Of a stretch of DNA of 64,000 nt, positions 26,534 to 36,920 are shown piece by piece. This DNA is from Pseudomonas piscis (lineage in GTDB: Bacteria > Pseudomonadota > Gammaproteobacteria > Pseudomonadales > Pseudomonadaceae). Where the stretch lies: contig NZ_WHUV01000009.1 of assembly GCF_009380155.1 (NCBI RefSeq), forward strand, positions 62,001 to 126,000. The letters run 5' to 3'. Position 1 is the first letter of the stretch; each line of letters opens with the position of its first letter. The notes below the pieces were generated by a model. The model was not told where the DNA came from. It ran no database searches and was given only the letters and a program-made list of their open reading frames with translations. The position numbers were made by a program, and so were the translations under genes.

Positions 26534-27412
26534 ATGCCGCGCTGGGGCTCGGAACGTATCGTTGGCCTGCATGATCCGCAGGTCAACGAACACCATTTAG
26601 CGTCGACCGGCCTGCCGGCTGACAGCCGCCTGCGCTTACTCAGTTTCAACATCCAGGTCGGCATCAGTACCGAACGCTATCGGCATTACCTCACCCGCGG
26701 CTGGCAGCACCTGCTGCCCCACAACGGCCGGGCGGACAACCTGCAGAAGATCGGCAGCCTGCTGGCGGATTTCGACCTGGTGGCCCTGCAGGAGGTCGAT
26801 GGCGGCAGCCTGCGTTCGGGCTACGTCAACCAGGTGGAGCACCTGGCCCAGCTGGGTGCCTTTCCCTACTGGTACCAACAACTCAATCGCAACCTCGGAC
26901 GCCTGGCCCAGCACAGCAACGGTGTGCTCAGCCGCATGCGTCCCTGGGCCATCGAAGACCACCCCCTGCCGGGCCCCAAGGGTCGCGGTGCGATCCTCCT
27001 GCGTTTTGGCGAAGGTCCGGAAGCGCTGGTGGTGGTGATGATGCACCTGGCGCTCGGCGCCCGGGCCAGGACCCGGCAACTGGCGTATATCCGCGAGTTG
27101 ATCGGTGGCTACAAGCACCAGGTGCTGATGGGGGACATGAATACCCACGCCAGCGACCTGCTGGAACATTCCCCGCTGCGTGACCTCGGCCTGCTGGCGC
27201 CGCAATTGCAGGCGACCTTCCCTAGCTGGCGTCCGCAACGCTGCCTGGACCACATCCTGCTCAGCTCTGGCCTGGCGCTGGAGCGTGTCGAAGTCCTGGC
27301 CCAACCCATTTCCGATCACCTGCCGGTCGCGGTAGAGATTCGTCTGCCGGGTTCGCTCACGGCCGATGCATTGCCCGCGTTGAGTCCTGCCCCTCGCGGA
27401 ACCGATGAATGA
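26534..27412 (+). CDS. Endonuclease/exonuclease/phosphatase (EEP) family protein
   Basis: A 292-residue cytoplasmic protein of the DNase I/sphingomyelinase-like EEP fold. Motifs are LLSFNIQVG (metal-binding Asn), LVALQEVD (catalytic Glu), MGDMNTH (Asp/Asn pair), CLDHILLS and ISDHLPVAVEI (the catalytic Asp-His). The substrate may be nucleic acid or a phosphate ester and cannot be told from the sequence. Its stop overlaps the diguanylate cyclase start (ATGA at 27409-27412), so the two are co-translated. Confidence 0.85.
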   Translation: MPRWGSERIVGLHDPQVNEHHLASTGLPADSRLRLLSFNIQVGISTERYRHYLTRGWQHLLPHNGRADNLQKIGSLLADFDLVALQEVDGGSLRSGYVNQVEHLAQLGAFPYWYQQLNRNLGRLAQHSNGVLSRMRPWAIEDHPLPGPKGRGAILLRFGEGPEALVVVMMHLALGARARTRQLAYIRELIGGYKHQVLMGDMNTHASDLLEHSPLRDLGLLAPQLQATFPSWRPQRCLDHILLSSGLALERVEVLAQPISDHLPVAVEIRLPGSLTADALPALSPAPRGTDE

Positions 27413-29604
27413 GCGACGACGCCCAACGCTGGAAAGAGAAATACCTCAAGAGCATCGAGCAACAGGAAAAGCTCGAGCGCCGTTGGGCTGCCCGCCTCGA
27501 CTTGCTGCGCCGTGGCCTGGTGCGCAGCACCCTGGCGGCTGAGGGCACCGATCGCGCGGTCGACCAGTGCATGAAGGAAATGCGCGAGGTCGTGCGCACC
27601 GATGACATGGACGCCGGCCTTGCGGCCTTGATTCCGCGCCTGGAAAAAGCCGTGCTGGATTCCGAGCAGCGCCGGGAAACCCGCATCGACCAGATGAGCA
27701 GCGCCCTGACGGCCCTGGTCGCCCAGTTGCAGACCCTGCCCCTGCCCCGTGAAGTCAGCCGCCCGCTCAAGGCTTTCGCCAAGCAACTGGATGGCCGGGT
27801 GGGCCAGGCGCGGGAGATCCCATTGTTGCTGGGCGAGTTGAGCGCCCTGCAGGGCAAGGCCCTGAGCCAGTTGGAAAACCCGGTGGAGCCGGGGCGCCCG
27901 AGCCTGTTGCAACGTTTGTTCGGGACGCGAGATGCCAATGGGGAAACCGCTCCCGCGAGCGAAGCCGTGGCGCCGCCGCTACCCGTTCCAGCACCGGAGC
28001 AGCAGCCTCAGCTTCAAGACGCTGTGGATGACATGGCTCCGGAGCATGAGCCAACGCCAGCTCCCACTTCTGCTGCACCTGCAACCATTAGCGCTACCCA
28101 GGTCCCCGCCGTCGCGGCAGCGGAACCGGCGCCGGTAGATATCCTGCCCGAGCCTGCCTTCGAGCCTGTCGCGAGTGTCGAGTCCAAGCCAGAGCCAGTT
28201 GCCGATACTGACGCCGAGGTTGCGGCCCAGCCTGCGGTGGCGGCCTTTGTGCCTCCGGTCCTGGTTCGGGAAGAGGCCGCACCACAACAAGCAGTGGAAC
28301 CCCAGGCCCTGGCCCAGGAACCTGAAGCGGATGCAGCACCCGTGGCACCGGCAATCGAGGTGGCGCCTGAGCCGGTAGCCGAGGCTCAAGCCGGCATACC
28401 CGAGGCCAGCAATCCCGATGAGCTGCTGCCCATTCCCGCAGCGGCGTTGCTCGACAGCCTGCCGTTGCCGGTGGCCATGGCCGAGGCCCTGGCGGCCATC
28501 GATCCCGAGCAGCCAGAGCAGGACGTGCTCTATGCCCTGCCGGACTCCCCCGAGCCGTCCTATAGCTCGGTGGCCAAGCACATCGAGCACACCCTGCTGG
28601 GCCTGCTCGATGACCTGAGCCTGCCGGAGCGGCACCGGCCCCAGGCCGAGGCCATGCGTGATCGCCTGCAACATGGGTTGAACTGGTACGAACTGCTGCC
28701 GATCCTCGATGATCTGGCGGTGTTGATGCTGGCCATCACCGACTCCGGCCAGCATGAGTTCGAGGATTACCTCAAGCAGCTCAACGAGCGCCTGGAGGCC
28801 TTCCAGAGCAACCTGCAGGCTGCCAGCGACGGGCATGCGGACATCAGCTCGGCAGCACGGGCCATGGACTCGCAGATCCGCGAGCAAGTCGATGGCCTGC
28901 AAAGCAGCATGCAGGAAGCGGCGGACCTGGATGACCTCAAGCAAGTTCTGGAAAGCCATCTGGAAGGCCTGCTGGGCACCATGGACCAGCACCAGAAGCA
29001 ACGCGACGAGCGCGAGAAGGACATGGCCACCCGCCTGCAAAGCCTGGCGGCACGTGTGTCGAGCATGGAGCAGGAAGCCCAGGGTTATCGCGAGCACCTG
29101 GAAGAGCAGCGGCAGAAGGCCCTGGTCGACCCGCTGACTGGCCTGCCCAACCGTGCGGCCTGGAGCGAGCGCCTGGAGCATGAGGTGAGCCAATGGCAAC
29201 GCCATGGCAATAGCCTGTTGCTGGCAATGCTCGACCTGGATCACTTCAAGCGGATCAACGACAGCTATGGCCACCTGGCGGGCGACAAGGTGCTCAAGAT
29301 CATCGCCAACGTGCTGCGCAAGCGCCTGCGTGGTACCGACTTCATCGCCCGTTTCGGCGGCGAGGAGTTTGTCCTGCTGATGCCCGACACTCCATGGGCA
29401 GCGGGAACGCGTCTGGTGGAAACCCTGCGTGCGGCGATCGAGGCCTGCCCGTTTCACTTCAAGGGTGAGCCGGTGACGGTCACGGTTTCCATTGGCTTGA
29501 GCGCCTTCAAGGCCGGAGATCGCAGCGATCTGGTGATCAAAAGAGCCGATCAGGCGTTGTACCGGGCCAAGGATGCCGGTCGCAACCGGGTCGAGGCCGG
29601 CTGA
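27409..29604 (+). CDS. dgcH: Diguanylate cyclase with long Ala/Pro/Glu-rich linker (DgcH-like)
   Basis: Makes the second messenger c-di-GMP. The 731-residue protein has no clear membrane segment. An N-terminal helical region (about 1-180) is followed by a low-complexity Ala/Pro/Glu/Val-rich linker (about 180-385), a second helical and coiled-coil region (about 390-570) and a C-terminal GGDEF domain. The active site reads GGEEF (about 650-654). An RGTD motif sits five residues before it, an intact inhibitory I-site for product feedback. By position it matches PAO1 PA5487 (DgcH). The helical part may act as the sensor; its signal is unknown. Confidence 0.92.
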   Translation: MSDDAQRWKEKYLKSIEQQEKLERRWAARLDLLRRGLVRSTLAAEGTDRAVDQCMKEMREVVRTDDMDAGLAALIPRLEKAVLDSEQRRETRIDQMSSALTALVAQLQTLPLPREVSRPLKAFAKQLDGRVGQAREIPLLLGELSALQGKALSQLENPVEPGRPSLLQRLFGTRDANGETAPASEAVAPPLPVPAPEQQPQLQDAVDDMAPEHEPTPAPTSAAPATISATQVPAVAAAEPAPVDILPEPAFEPVASVESKPEPVADTDAEVAAQPAVAAFVPPVLVREEAAPQQAVEPQALAQEPEADAAPVAPAIEVAPEPVAEAQAGIPEASNPDELLPIPAAALLDSLPLPVAMAEALAAIDPEQPEQDVLYALPDSPEPSYSSVAKHIEHTLLGLLDDLSLPERHRPQAEAMRDRLQHGLNWYELLPILDDLAVLMLAITDSGQHEFEDYLKQLNERLEAFQSNLQAASDGHADISSAARAMDSQIREQVDGLQSSMQEAADLDDLKQVLESHLEGLLGTMDQHQKQRDEREKDMATRLQSLAARVSSMEQEAQGYREHLEEQRQKALVDPLTGLPNRAAWSERLEHEVSQWQRHGNSLLLAMLDLDHFKRINDSYGHLAGDKVLKIIANVLRKRLRGTDFIARFGGEEFVLLMPDTPWAAGTRLVETLRAAIEACPFHFKGEPVTVTVSIGLSAFKAGDRSDLVIKRADQALYRAKDAGRNRVEAG

Positions 29605-29707
29605 GACGCCAGTTGCCTGCCGGCCCCGGCGTCGCAGTTTTGCCCATGATAGGCGGAGCAGTACGTTACACTGTTGCATTAATGTCCCAAGCGTACTGTT
29701 CCCAGCC

Positions 29708-30490
29708 ATGAAATTCCTTGCCCTTGCCTTCTGCTCCCTGTTGATGCTCGCCGGCTGCGCCAGCGGCCCGCGTATCGACACCAGCCATCCCTCAGTCAAC
29801 TACGACCAGCGTGCCCAGTTCATCATCGTCCACTACACCTCGGCGTCCATGGAGCGCTCCCTGGCCCTGCTGACCCATGGCCAGGTCAGCAGCCACTACC
29901 TGATCGGCGACGACAAGTCCGCCACCATCTACAAGCTGGTGGACGAGCAATACCGCGCCTGGCATGCCGGCGAGAGCCAGTGGCAAGGCCGGACCTGGCT
30001 CAACTCCAGCTCCATCGGCATCGAGATCGTCAACCCGGGCTTTCGCGATGGCCCCAATGGGCGCCTGTGGTACCCCTACAGCGAGGCGCAGATCCAGAAC
30101 CTGATCGTGCTGCTCAAGGACATCAGCAAGCGCAACAACATTTCCCCGCGGCACATCATCGGCCACAGTGATATCGCGCCGCTGCGCAAGCTCGACCCGG
30201 GCCCGCTGTTTCCCTGGAAGCGCCTGGCCGAGGCGGGCCTGGGCCTGTGGCCCGATGCCCAGGCCGTGGCACGCCAGCAAGCGTTCTATGGAGCCAGCCT
30301 GCCGAGCATCAGCTGGTTCCAGCAACAGTTGGCGCGCCTGGGTTACGCCACCCCGCAGACCGGCGAGCTGGACGTGGCCACCCGGCATGTCCTGGCGGCC
30401 TTCCAGATGCACTACCGGCCAGGTCGTTTCGATGGCACCCCGGACGCCGAGAGCGCGGCGATCTTGCAGGTCCTCAACCAGACAAAATAA
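29708..30490 (+). CDS. ampDh2: N-acetylmuramoyl-L-alanine amidase AmpDh2 (lipoprotein)
   Basis: Zinc amidase that cuts the stem peptide from murein fragments in the periplasm. The 260-residue protein has a lipoprotein signal (LMLAGC, Cys 17) and an Amidase_2 domain (about 40-180) with zinc-ligand segments IIVHYTS and IIGHSDIAPLRKLDPGPLFPW. A C-terminal peptidoglycan-binding helix bundle (about 190-260) follows. The lipid anchor distinguishes it from cytoplasmic AmpD. ATG 29708 starts the signal peptide; the longer open frame upstream is not coding-like. Confidence 0.92.
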   Translation: MKFLALAFCSLLMLAGCASGPRIDTSHPSVNYDQRAQFIIVHYTSASMERSLALLTHGQVSSHYLIGDDKSATIYKLVDEQYRAWHAGESQWQGRTWLNSSSIGIEIVNPGFRDGPNGRLWYPYSEAQIQNLIVLLKDISKRNNISPRHIIGHSDIAPLRKLDPGPLFPWKRLAEAGLGLWPDAQAVARQQAFYGASLPSISWFQQQLARLGYATPQTGELDVATRHVLAAFQMHYRPGRFDGTPDAESAAILQVLNQTK

Positions 30491-30563
30491 TGACGCCGCC
30501 GGACGGTCCGCGCCGATTGCCCAATCAGTTGCTATAACTCATTGGTAATCCTTCGGATGTTCC

Positions 30564-32186
30564 ATGATGCCGGCCGCCCGCGAGACCCCGCGCACCTGGT
30601 TCCATCGCCCCTGGTTGCTGGCGATGCTGGCGGCTGTCCTGAGCGCGGCGGTGCTGATGCTGGGCAGCGTTGGGGTGGCCATGCACGAGGTCCAGCAGCG
30701 CGAAAGCGAGCAGATGAACGCCCAGGGCCGGCGCTTCCTGGAGCGCCTGGAGCAGCTCTTCCGGCAACTGCGCGAGGGCCTGGATACTCTTGAGGGGCAG
30801 CCGCTGCGCGGGTGCAGCGCGGACATGGTTGCGGTGCTGCAACAGGTCAGCTTCAACTATCGCTTCATCTATGAAGCGGCCTACATGGATGCCGACCAGA
30901 CCTGCTCCAACTGGCCCCGGCAAAACCTTGCGACTTCTCCCCGACCGGCGGATATCCGCGGGCCCACCTACAGCTACTGGCTCAATACCTCGGCCCAGCC
31001 CAACGAAAACCTGGCGGCGCTGATGCTCGGCCGGGGCAATTTCCGCGTGGCCACCTCGCGCGGGCACCTGAGCGACGTGGTCGACCTGCCGTCCGGCGGC
31101 AGCCTGATGGTGGTGGTCGACCACGGCGCCCGGGCCATACCGGTACTGGGCCAAGCCCGTTCCTGGCCGCCGGAGCAACCCTGGCAGGATGATCGCAGCC
31201 GGCCGTTGCAGGTGACCCGCGACTTGTTGGTGTACCGCATGCCGACCCGCAATCCCGAATACCAACTGGTGCTGATCACGCCACGGGCCAGCATGCAGGC
31301 CGAGTTGCTCGATGGCTGGTGGTGGCTGCTGCCGACCAGCCTGCTGCTGGCGCTGTTCATCGGCGCCCTGGTGTATCAGTTGGCGCGCCAGCGCCAGTCC
31401 CTGGGTGCCGAATTGCAGGGGGCCTTGCGTCGTAACGAACTGCAGGTGCTGTACCAGCCGATCTTCGATCTCAACAGCCGGTTGTGCGTGGGGGCCGAGG
31501 CTCTGCTGCGCTGGCGGCGTCCGGACGGCACCTTGACCAGTCCCGAACTGTTCATCCCCCTGGCGGAGAACACCGGGCAGATCCGCCAGATCACCGATTT
31601 CGTCCTGCAACGCCTGCTGGAGCAACTGGGACATGTGCTGCGGGCCAATCCGCAACTGTATATCTCGGTCAACCTGGCGGCCTGTGACGTGATGGTGCCG
31701 CGTGTCGGCCGGGTCATGGCCAGGCTGCTGGCGTTGCACCGGGTCGCGGCGCGGCAGATCGCCTTCGAGGTGACCGAGCGTGGGCTGATCGACGTGGTAG
31801 TGGCGCGCAACAACCTGCAAGCCCTGCGGGATGTCGGGCACAAGGTGCTGATCGATGACTTCGGCACGGGATACTGCAGCCTGGCCTACTTGCAGAACTT
31901 GCCGGTGGATTGCCTGAAGATCGACAAGGCGTTCGTCGACGCCCTCGGTCACGATGCCGCCAGCAGCGGCGTGGCCCCGCACATCATCCGCATGGCCCAT
32001 GCCCTGAAGCTCAAGGTGATCGCCGAAGGCATCGAATGCGAGGACCAGGCCGTGTTGCTGAGCAGCGAAGGCGTCAACTTCGGCCAAGGCTGGCTGTTCG
32101 CCCATGCCCTGAGCGCCTTGCAGTTCACCGAGTTGATTACCCGTGGCCGACGCCTGGTGGCCAGGCGCCTGGACGATGAAGCCTGA
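30564..32186 (+). CDS. EAL-domain c-di-GMP phosphodiesterase with CSS-type periplasmic sensor
   Basis: Degrades c-di-GMP. The 540-residue inner-membrane protein has one N-terminal helix (about 17-40), a periplasmic domain (about 45-250), a second helix (about 253-273) and a cytoplasmic EAL domain (about 285-530). The catalytic motifs EALLRW (E312), DDFGTGYCSL, KIDKAFV and EGIE are intact. The periplasmic domain has C84 in GCSAD and C114 in TCSNW, exactly 30 apart, as in the CSS-motif enzymes of E. coli whose activity is set by disulfide formation. The second serine of CSS is Ala here. It converges with kinB, with only 3 bases between them. Confidence 0.9.
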   Translation: MMPAARETPRTWFHRPWLLAMLAAVLSAAVLMLGSVGVAMHEVQQRESEQMNAQGRRFLERLEQLFRQLREGLDTLEGQPLRGCSADMVAVLQQVSFNYRFIYEAAYMDADQTCSNWPRQNLATSPRPADIRGPTYSYWLNTSAQPNENLAALMLGRGNFRVATSRGHLSDVVDLPSGGSLMVVVDHGARAIPVLGQARSWPPEQPWQDDRSRPLQVTRDLLVYRMPTRNPEYQLVLITPRASMQAELLDGWWWLLPTSLLLALFIGALVYQLARQRQSLGAELQGALRRNELQVLYQPIFDLNSRLCVGAEALLRWRRPDGTLTSPELFIPLAENTGQIRQITDFVLQRLLEQLGHVLRANPQLYISVNLAACDVMVPRVGRVMARLLALHRVAARQIAFEVTERGLIDVVVARNNLQALRDVGHKVLIDDFGTGYCSLAYLQNLPVDCLKIDKAFVDALGHDAASSGVAPHIIRMAHALKLKVIAEGIECEDQAVLLSSEGVNFGQGWLFAHALSALQFTELITRGRRLVARRLDDEA

Positions 32187-32189
32187 ACC

Positions 32190-33968
32190 CTAGAGCGGCA
32201 GGGCCAGGTAGAACTGGGTGCCCTGCCCGGGCCGCGAGTAAACGCCCATGCGCCCGCCATGGAGCTGGACGATTTCCTTGCACAACGCCAGCCCCAGGCC
32301 GGCGCCGCCCTTCTTGCGTCCCACCTGGACGAAAGGTTCGAAGATCCGCCCCTGCTGGCCATAGGCGATGCCTTCGCCGTTGTCCTCGACGCTGACGATC
32401 ACCCGTTCGCCGTGGCGTCGGGCCTGCAGGCGGATCTGCCCACCGCGGGCGGTGTGGCGCAAGGCGTTGTCCACCAGGTTGTCCAGTACCCGTTCCAGTT
32501 GCGGGCGGTCGGCATGCAGGCGCGGCAGCGGCGCCTGGATCTCCAGCAGCAGCGCGATGTCCTGTTGTTGCGCCTGCTCGCTGAAGCGCCCCTGGGTCTG
32601 TTCCAGCAATTCGTCCAGGGAGCAGGGCGCGAGGGTCAGCTTTTGCAGGCCGTTCTGGTAGCGGGAGAAGTTCAGCAGGTCGTTGATCAGTTGCATCAGG
32701 CGCTGCATTTCTTCGTTGACGGTATTGAGCAGGTCGGTTTCCCGGGACTCCTCGGCAAAATGCAGGCGCTCCTGGAGCAGTCCGAAGGCCATGTGCATGC
32801 CGGTGACCGGGGTACGCAGCTCATGGGAGGCGCGTAGCACGAACTCGCTGCGCACACGCTCGAAGGCTCGCTGCTCGGTGACATCGTGCAGCACCATCAC
32901 CGCTCCGAGGATATGCCCCTGGGTATGGCACACCGGAGTCAGGCTGTAGGTCAGCAGGCGGGCTTCGCCGTCGACCTCGATATCCAGGTCCTCCGGTGCC
33001 CGCTCCAGGTTGCCGCCGCGCAGCACCAGTTGCAGCTGCTCGTCCAGCTCCGGGCGTTGCAAGGCGCTTCCCAGGCCTTGGCCAAGGCGCTCCTGGTCCC
33101 AGCCGAGCTGGCGCTGGGCCACCGGGTTGAGGTGCTCCAGCCGGCCCTGGCGGTCGATCATCAGCAAGCCGTCGTCGATGCTGTCGAGCACGGCCTGCAG
33201 GCGTTGCTGGCCGGCCAGCAGTTCATCGACATTGGTTGCCTGATGCTGGCGCAGGACTTCGGCCATGATCCCGAAGCGCCGGGTCAGCAGGTTCATTTCC
33301 GCCGGGCCGGAGATCGGCAGGGTAACGTCGAAATTGCCTTGGCTGATCTTGTCCGCCGCCTTGGCCAGGGCCTCGATCGGGCCGCCGAAGCGCCGGGCGA
33401 TGGAGTGGGCGGTAATGAAACCGATGATCAGCACCGCCAGGCCTACCAGCCCCAGCAGGCCGGCCACCAGCAGCGCCCGGCCACGGGTCTGGTGCTCCAC
33501 TTCGCTGATGTTGTCCAGGGCGCGCTTGTGTTCGTTGATCAGGCCCCCGCGCAGGGTATTGAAGCGCTCGGTCAGCTCGTTGTTGTTGCTCAGGCTGGAG
33601 GTGCTGTGTTCGAAAGCCTCGAAGAAGCTGACGTAGTCGCTGCGCGCCTGCTGGAAGCCACTCTGTCCCTTTTGTTGCTGTTCATGGGCGATGCCCTGGT
33701 CGAGCAATTCCAGGTAGTGCTGCCGGGAGGCTTGCAGAGCCGCCGGATCGGGCTTGTTGCTGAGCATGAGGATCAGCTGGTCGCCGAGGGTCTGGCGCAG
33801 CTTGAGCCCCAGGTCCAGGGTGATGAAGTTGTTGCGGATCAGCGATTCCTGGGTACTGGCCATCTGCATCACGCTGACCAGCCCCAGCACCAGGCCGAGC
33901 AAGGCCACGGTGATCAGGGCGGAGATGCTGAGAAACAGCCGGGTCCGCAGTTTTATCGCGAGCTTCAT
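32190..33968 (-). CDS. kinB: Sensor histidine kinase KinB
   Basis: Sensor partner of AlgB in control of alginate and virulence. The 592-residue protein has two membrane helices (about 10-32 and 165-188) around a periplasmic sensor domain, HAMP (about 188-240), PAS (about 250-360), HisKA with phosphorylation motif ASHELRTPVTG, and HATPase with NLVDNALRHTA, VSVEDNGEGI and GGAGLGLALCKEI. Its start is 11 bases after the algB stop, so algB-kinB form one transcript. In mucoid P. aeruginosa KinB restrains AlgB-dependent alginate synthesis. Confidence 0.94.
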   Translation of the reverse strand: MKLAIKLRTRLFLSISALITVALLGLVLGLVSVMQMASTQESLIRNNFITLDLGLKLRQTLGDQLILMLSNKPDPAALQASRQHYLELLDQGIAHEQQQKGQSGFQQARSDYVSFFEAFEHSTSSLSNNNELTERFNTLRGGLINEHKRALDNISEVEHQTRGRALLVAGLLGLVGLAVLIIGFITAHSIARRFGGPIEALAKAADKISQGNFDVTLPISGPAEMNLLTRRFGIMAEVLRQHQATNVDELLAGQQRLQAVLDSIDDGLLMIDRQGRLEHLNPVAQRQLGWDQERLGQGLGSALQRPELDEQLQLVLRGGNLERAPEDLDIEVDGEARLLTYSLTPVCHTQGHILGAVMVLHDVTEQRAFERVRSEFVLRASHELRTPVTGMHMAFGLLQERLHFAEESRETDLLNTVNEEMQRLMQLINDLLNFSRYQNGLQKLTLAPCSLDELLEQTQGRFSEQAQQQDIALLLEIQAPLPRLHADRPQLERVLDNLVDNALRHTARGGQIRLQARRHGERVIVSVEDNGEGIAYGQQGRIFEPFVQVGRKKGGAGLGLALCKEIVQLHGGRMGVYSRPGQGTQFYLALPL

Positions 33969-33978
33969 GGGGTCCCGT

Positions 33979-35325
<1,347 letters not shown>

Positions 35326-35558
35326 TTTTCCTGGGCTCCTTATATAGACGATCTTATTTAGTCCCGGAAAAATCGGGCAAGTTGCAAGGTTGATTCTGAT
35401 CCATTCTGCGGCTTGCAGGTTAGATCTCTCCGAGACGAATAGCTAACCCACTGAAACACATGATGTTTTCAATAATGGGGCGGTTCCGCTCAGATGCCGG
35501 TCTGTATCAGGCTGCTCGCCGTTCGGCAAAGTTCCCACCACAAGTCAGAAGGTGTTCG

Positions 35559-35617
35559 ATCCTGCACAAGGCGATCGTGCATTTCGCACGGCCCGGCAAG
35601 CGGGCATCGTGCAGGAT
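35559..35617. other. Possible three-way-junction RNA or DNA element
   Basis: A 9-bp closing stem (ATCCTGCAC/GTGCAGGAT) encloses two adjacent 5-bp hairpins with 5-base loops: CGTGC-ATTTC-GCACG (35576-35590) and GCCCG-GCAAG-CGGGC (35591-35605). An alternative pairing, TGCAC with GTGCA at 35577-35581, would exclude the outer stem. It could be a leader RNA of algB, a regulatory element or a repeat. Confidence 0.4.
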
Positions 35618-35687
35618 GCGTCTCGTCAGGTTTCGATGAGTTTTCATAACTATATGATTTTGTTGGTTTTTTTATTTGTTACAAAGC

Positions 35688-35703
35688 TGGCATGCAGCCT
35701 GCA
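35688..35703 (+). promoter_or_regulatory. Putative sigma-54 (-24/-12) promoter
   Basis: TGGCATGCAGCCTGCA has GG and GC exactly ten bases apart, with TGGCA and TGCA blocks as in RpoN promoters. It lies 56 bases before the ATG of the small-protein gene at 35759. The next gene leftward encodes AlgB, an NtrC-type activator. Confidence 0.4.
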
Positions 35704-35758
35704 ATACCTCTCCCACATCGCATAACAACATCTCAACCGCTGTGGGAGGTATTTCAGG

Positions 35759-36043
35759 ATGAATCGCCAACGTCTCGCCCAAATGCGTATCGCGCCGCTG
35801 CACTTGCAACAAGGCTTGTTCGCCAGCCTTGCCCTGCTGGTCACCCTGATCGCCGGGCAGCAATTGCAGCGCTGGCAAGACAGCGAAGCGCCCGCTCCCC
35901 GTGTAGCGGTCCAGCACATGACCCAGACCCATTTCGCCCCGGTGAGCGGCCAGTTCACCGAAGCACCCCTTGCACAATTGATGACCGTCGACCAGGCACA
36001 ACCGGTGCTTGAGTCGCCCCGCGAGGAGCGCTGGGTGTTCTAG
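35759..36043 (+). CDS. Small single-helix membrane protein (PA5482-like)
   Basis: A 94-residue protein with a basic N terminus, one hydrophobic helix (about 16-34, LQQGLFASLALLVTLIAG) and a 60-residue extracytoplasmic tail without known motifs. GGGAGG lies close before the ATG. It is followed by a DUF1328 protein and a lysozyme inhibitor gene on the same strand, which suggests an envelope-protection operon. Function unknown. Confidence 0.7.
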   Translation: MNRQRLAQMRIAPLHLQQGLFASLALLVTLIAGQQLQRWQDSEAPAPRVAVQHMTQTHFAPVSGQFTEAPLAQLMTVDQAQPVLESPREERWVF

Positions 36044-36136
36044 ACGGCCTGGGCACCGCGGTCGTGCCGGCCTTGCGGCGGCGTCGACTGTCCATGCAGG
36101 TAGCGTTTCCAATAAAGAAGAGTAAGGAGAATCATC

Positions 36137-36301
36137 ATGCTGAGTTGGGCAATCACATTCCTGATCATCGCCATCGTCGCTGCCGTGTTGGGCTTCGGTG
36201 GTATCGCGGGTACGGCCACCGGAATCGCCAAGATCCTCTTCGTGGTGTTCCTGGTGATGTTCATCGCTTCGTTCTTCTTTGGCCGTCGCGGCCGGGGCTG
36301 A
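36137..36301 (+). CDS. DUF1328-family small membrane protein
   Basis: A 54-residue, very hydrophobic protein with two helices (MLSWAITFLIIAIVAAVLGF and ILFVVFLVMFIASFFFG) around the family GIAGTATGIAK turn, ending RRGRG. AAGGAG precedes the ATG. The DUF1328/UPF0391 (YtjA-like) family is widespread and stress-related, with no known mechanism. Its stop is 2 bases before the next start, so the two are surely co-translated. Confidence 0.85.
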   Translation: MLSWAITFLIIAIVAAVLGFGGIAGTATGIAKILFVVFLVMFIASFFFGRRGRG

Positions 36302-36303
36302 CC

Positions 36304-36768
36304 ATGGGGTTCTCCTACAAGACTCTGGCCGCTGTCGTGCTGCTGGGCGCCAGTACCCTGGCGAGCGCAGCCAACGACGGCCAGGCACGCGCCAACCAAC
36401 TGCTGAACTCGGATCCACAGTTCCGCAAGACCTGGCAAGACGTCGTGCAGAAGGAAGAGCGCCTGCCCGAATGGGTGATGAACCTGTCGGGCGAGGCCGA
36501 GCAAATGAATGCAGTGCAGGAGGATGGCGACAAGTACCTGGTGGGCCCCCTGTGCGAAACCGCCCAGAGTTGCCGCAACCAGCGCCTGATCGTGGCCTTC
36601 GGTTTCGATAAAAAGCATGCCTATGCATTGCTGGTGGAAGTGCCTGCGGGGCTGCCCGCCGACAAGTCGCCCACCCGGCATGCCAACTACCGGTTTCTCG
36701 GCAAGCCCGAGCCCGGTATGCAGGAATTGCTTAAAGAGCAGCTGAGAAAGGACCCGAACTGGTATTGA
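36304..36768 (+). CDS. ivy: Ivy-family C-type lysozyme inhibitor
   Basis: Periplasmic protein that blocks vertebrate C-type lysozyme. The 154-residue protein has a signal peptide (cut after ASA) and the Ivy loop GPLCETAQSCRNQRL, in which two cysteines (C84, C90) close the lysozyme-binding loop by a disulfide. The ribosome site lies in the end of the DUF1328 gene. By position it matches PAO1 PA5481. Location beside algB/kinB and the amidase gene fits an envelope-protection role. Confidence 0.9.
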   Translation: MGFSYKTLAAVVLLGASTLASAANDGQARANQLLNSDPQFRKTWQDVVQKEERLPEWVMNLSGEAEQMNAVQEDGDKYLVGPLCETAQSCRNQRLIVAFGFDKKHAYALLVEVPAGLPADKSPTRHANYRFLGKPEPGMQELLKEQLRKDPNWY

Positions 36769-36920
36769 GTCCGGGTCAGGCGAATAGACGAAAGGGCCAG
36801 GTGCGCTTTCGGCTGTTGCACGACCCGAGGAGGGCACGTGCATGACCAGGGGGCCGGGACGTTCTGATCCACCAGAGATCGGAGTGACCTAGGGGTACAG
36901 GGAGTGCCTCCGCGAGGGCC

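Larger units (their letters stand above)
35326..35758. other. Intergenic region between algB and the rightward small-protein genes (433 bases)
   Basis: Divergent control region. It holds a structured element at 35559-35617, an AT-rich stretch at 35641-35685 and a -24/-12 type promoter at 35688-35703. No convincing open frame was found on either strand. Confidence 0.55.
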
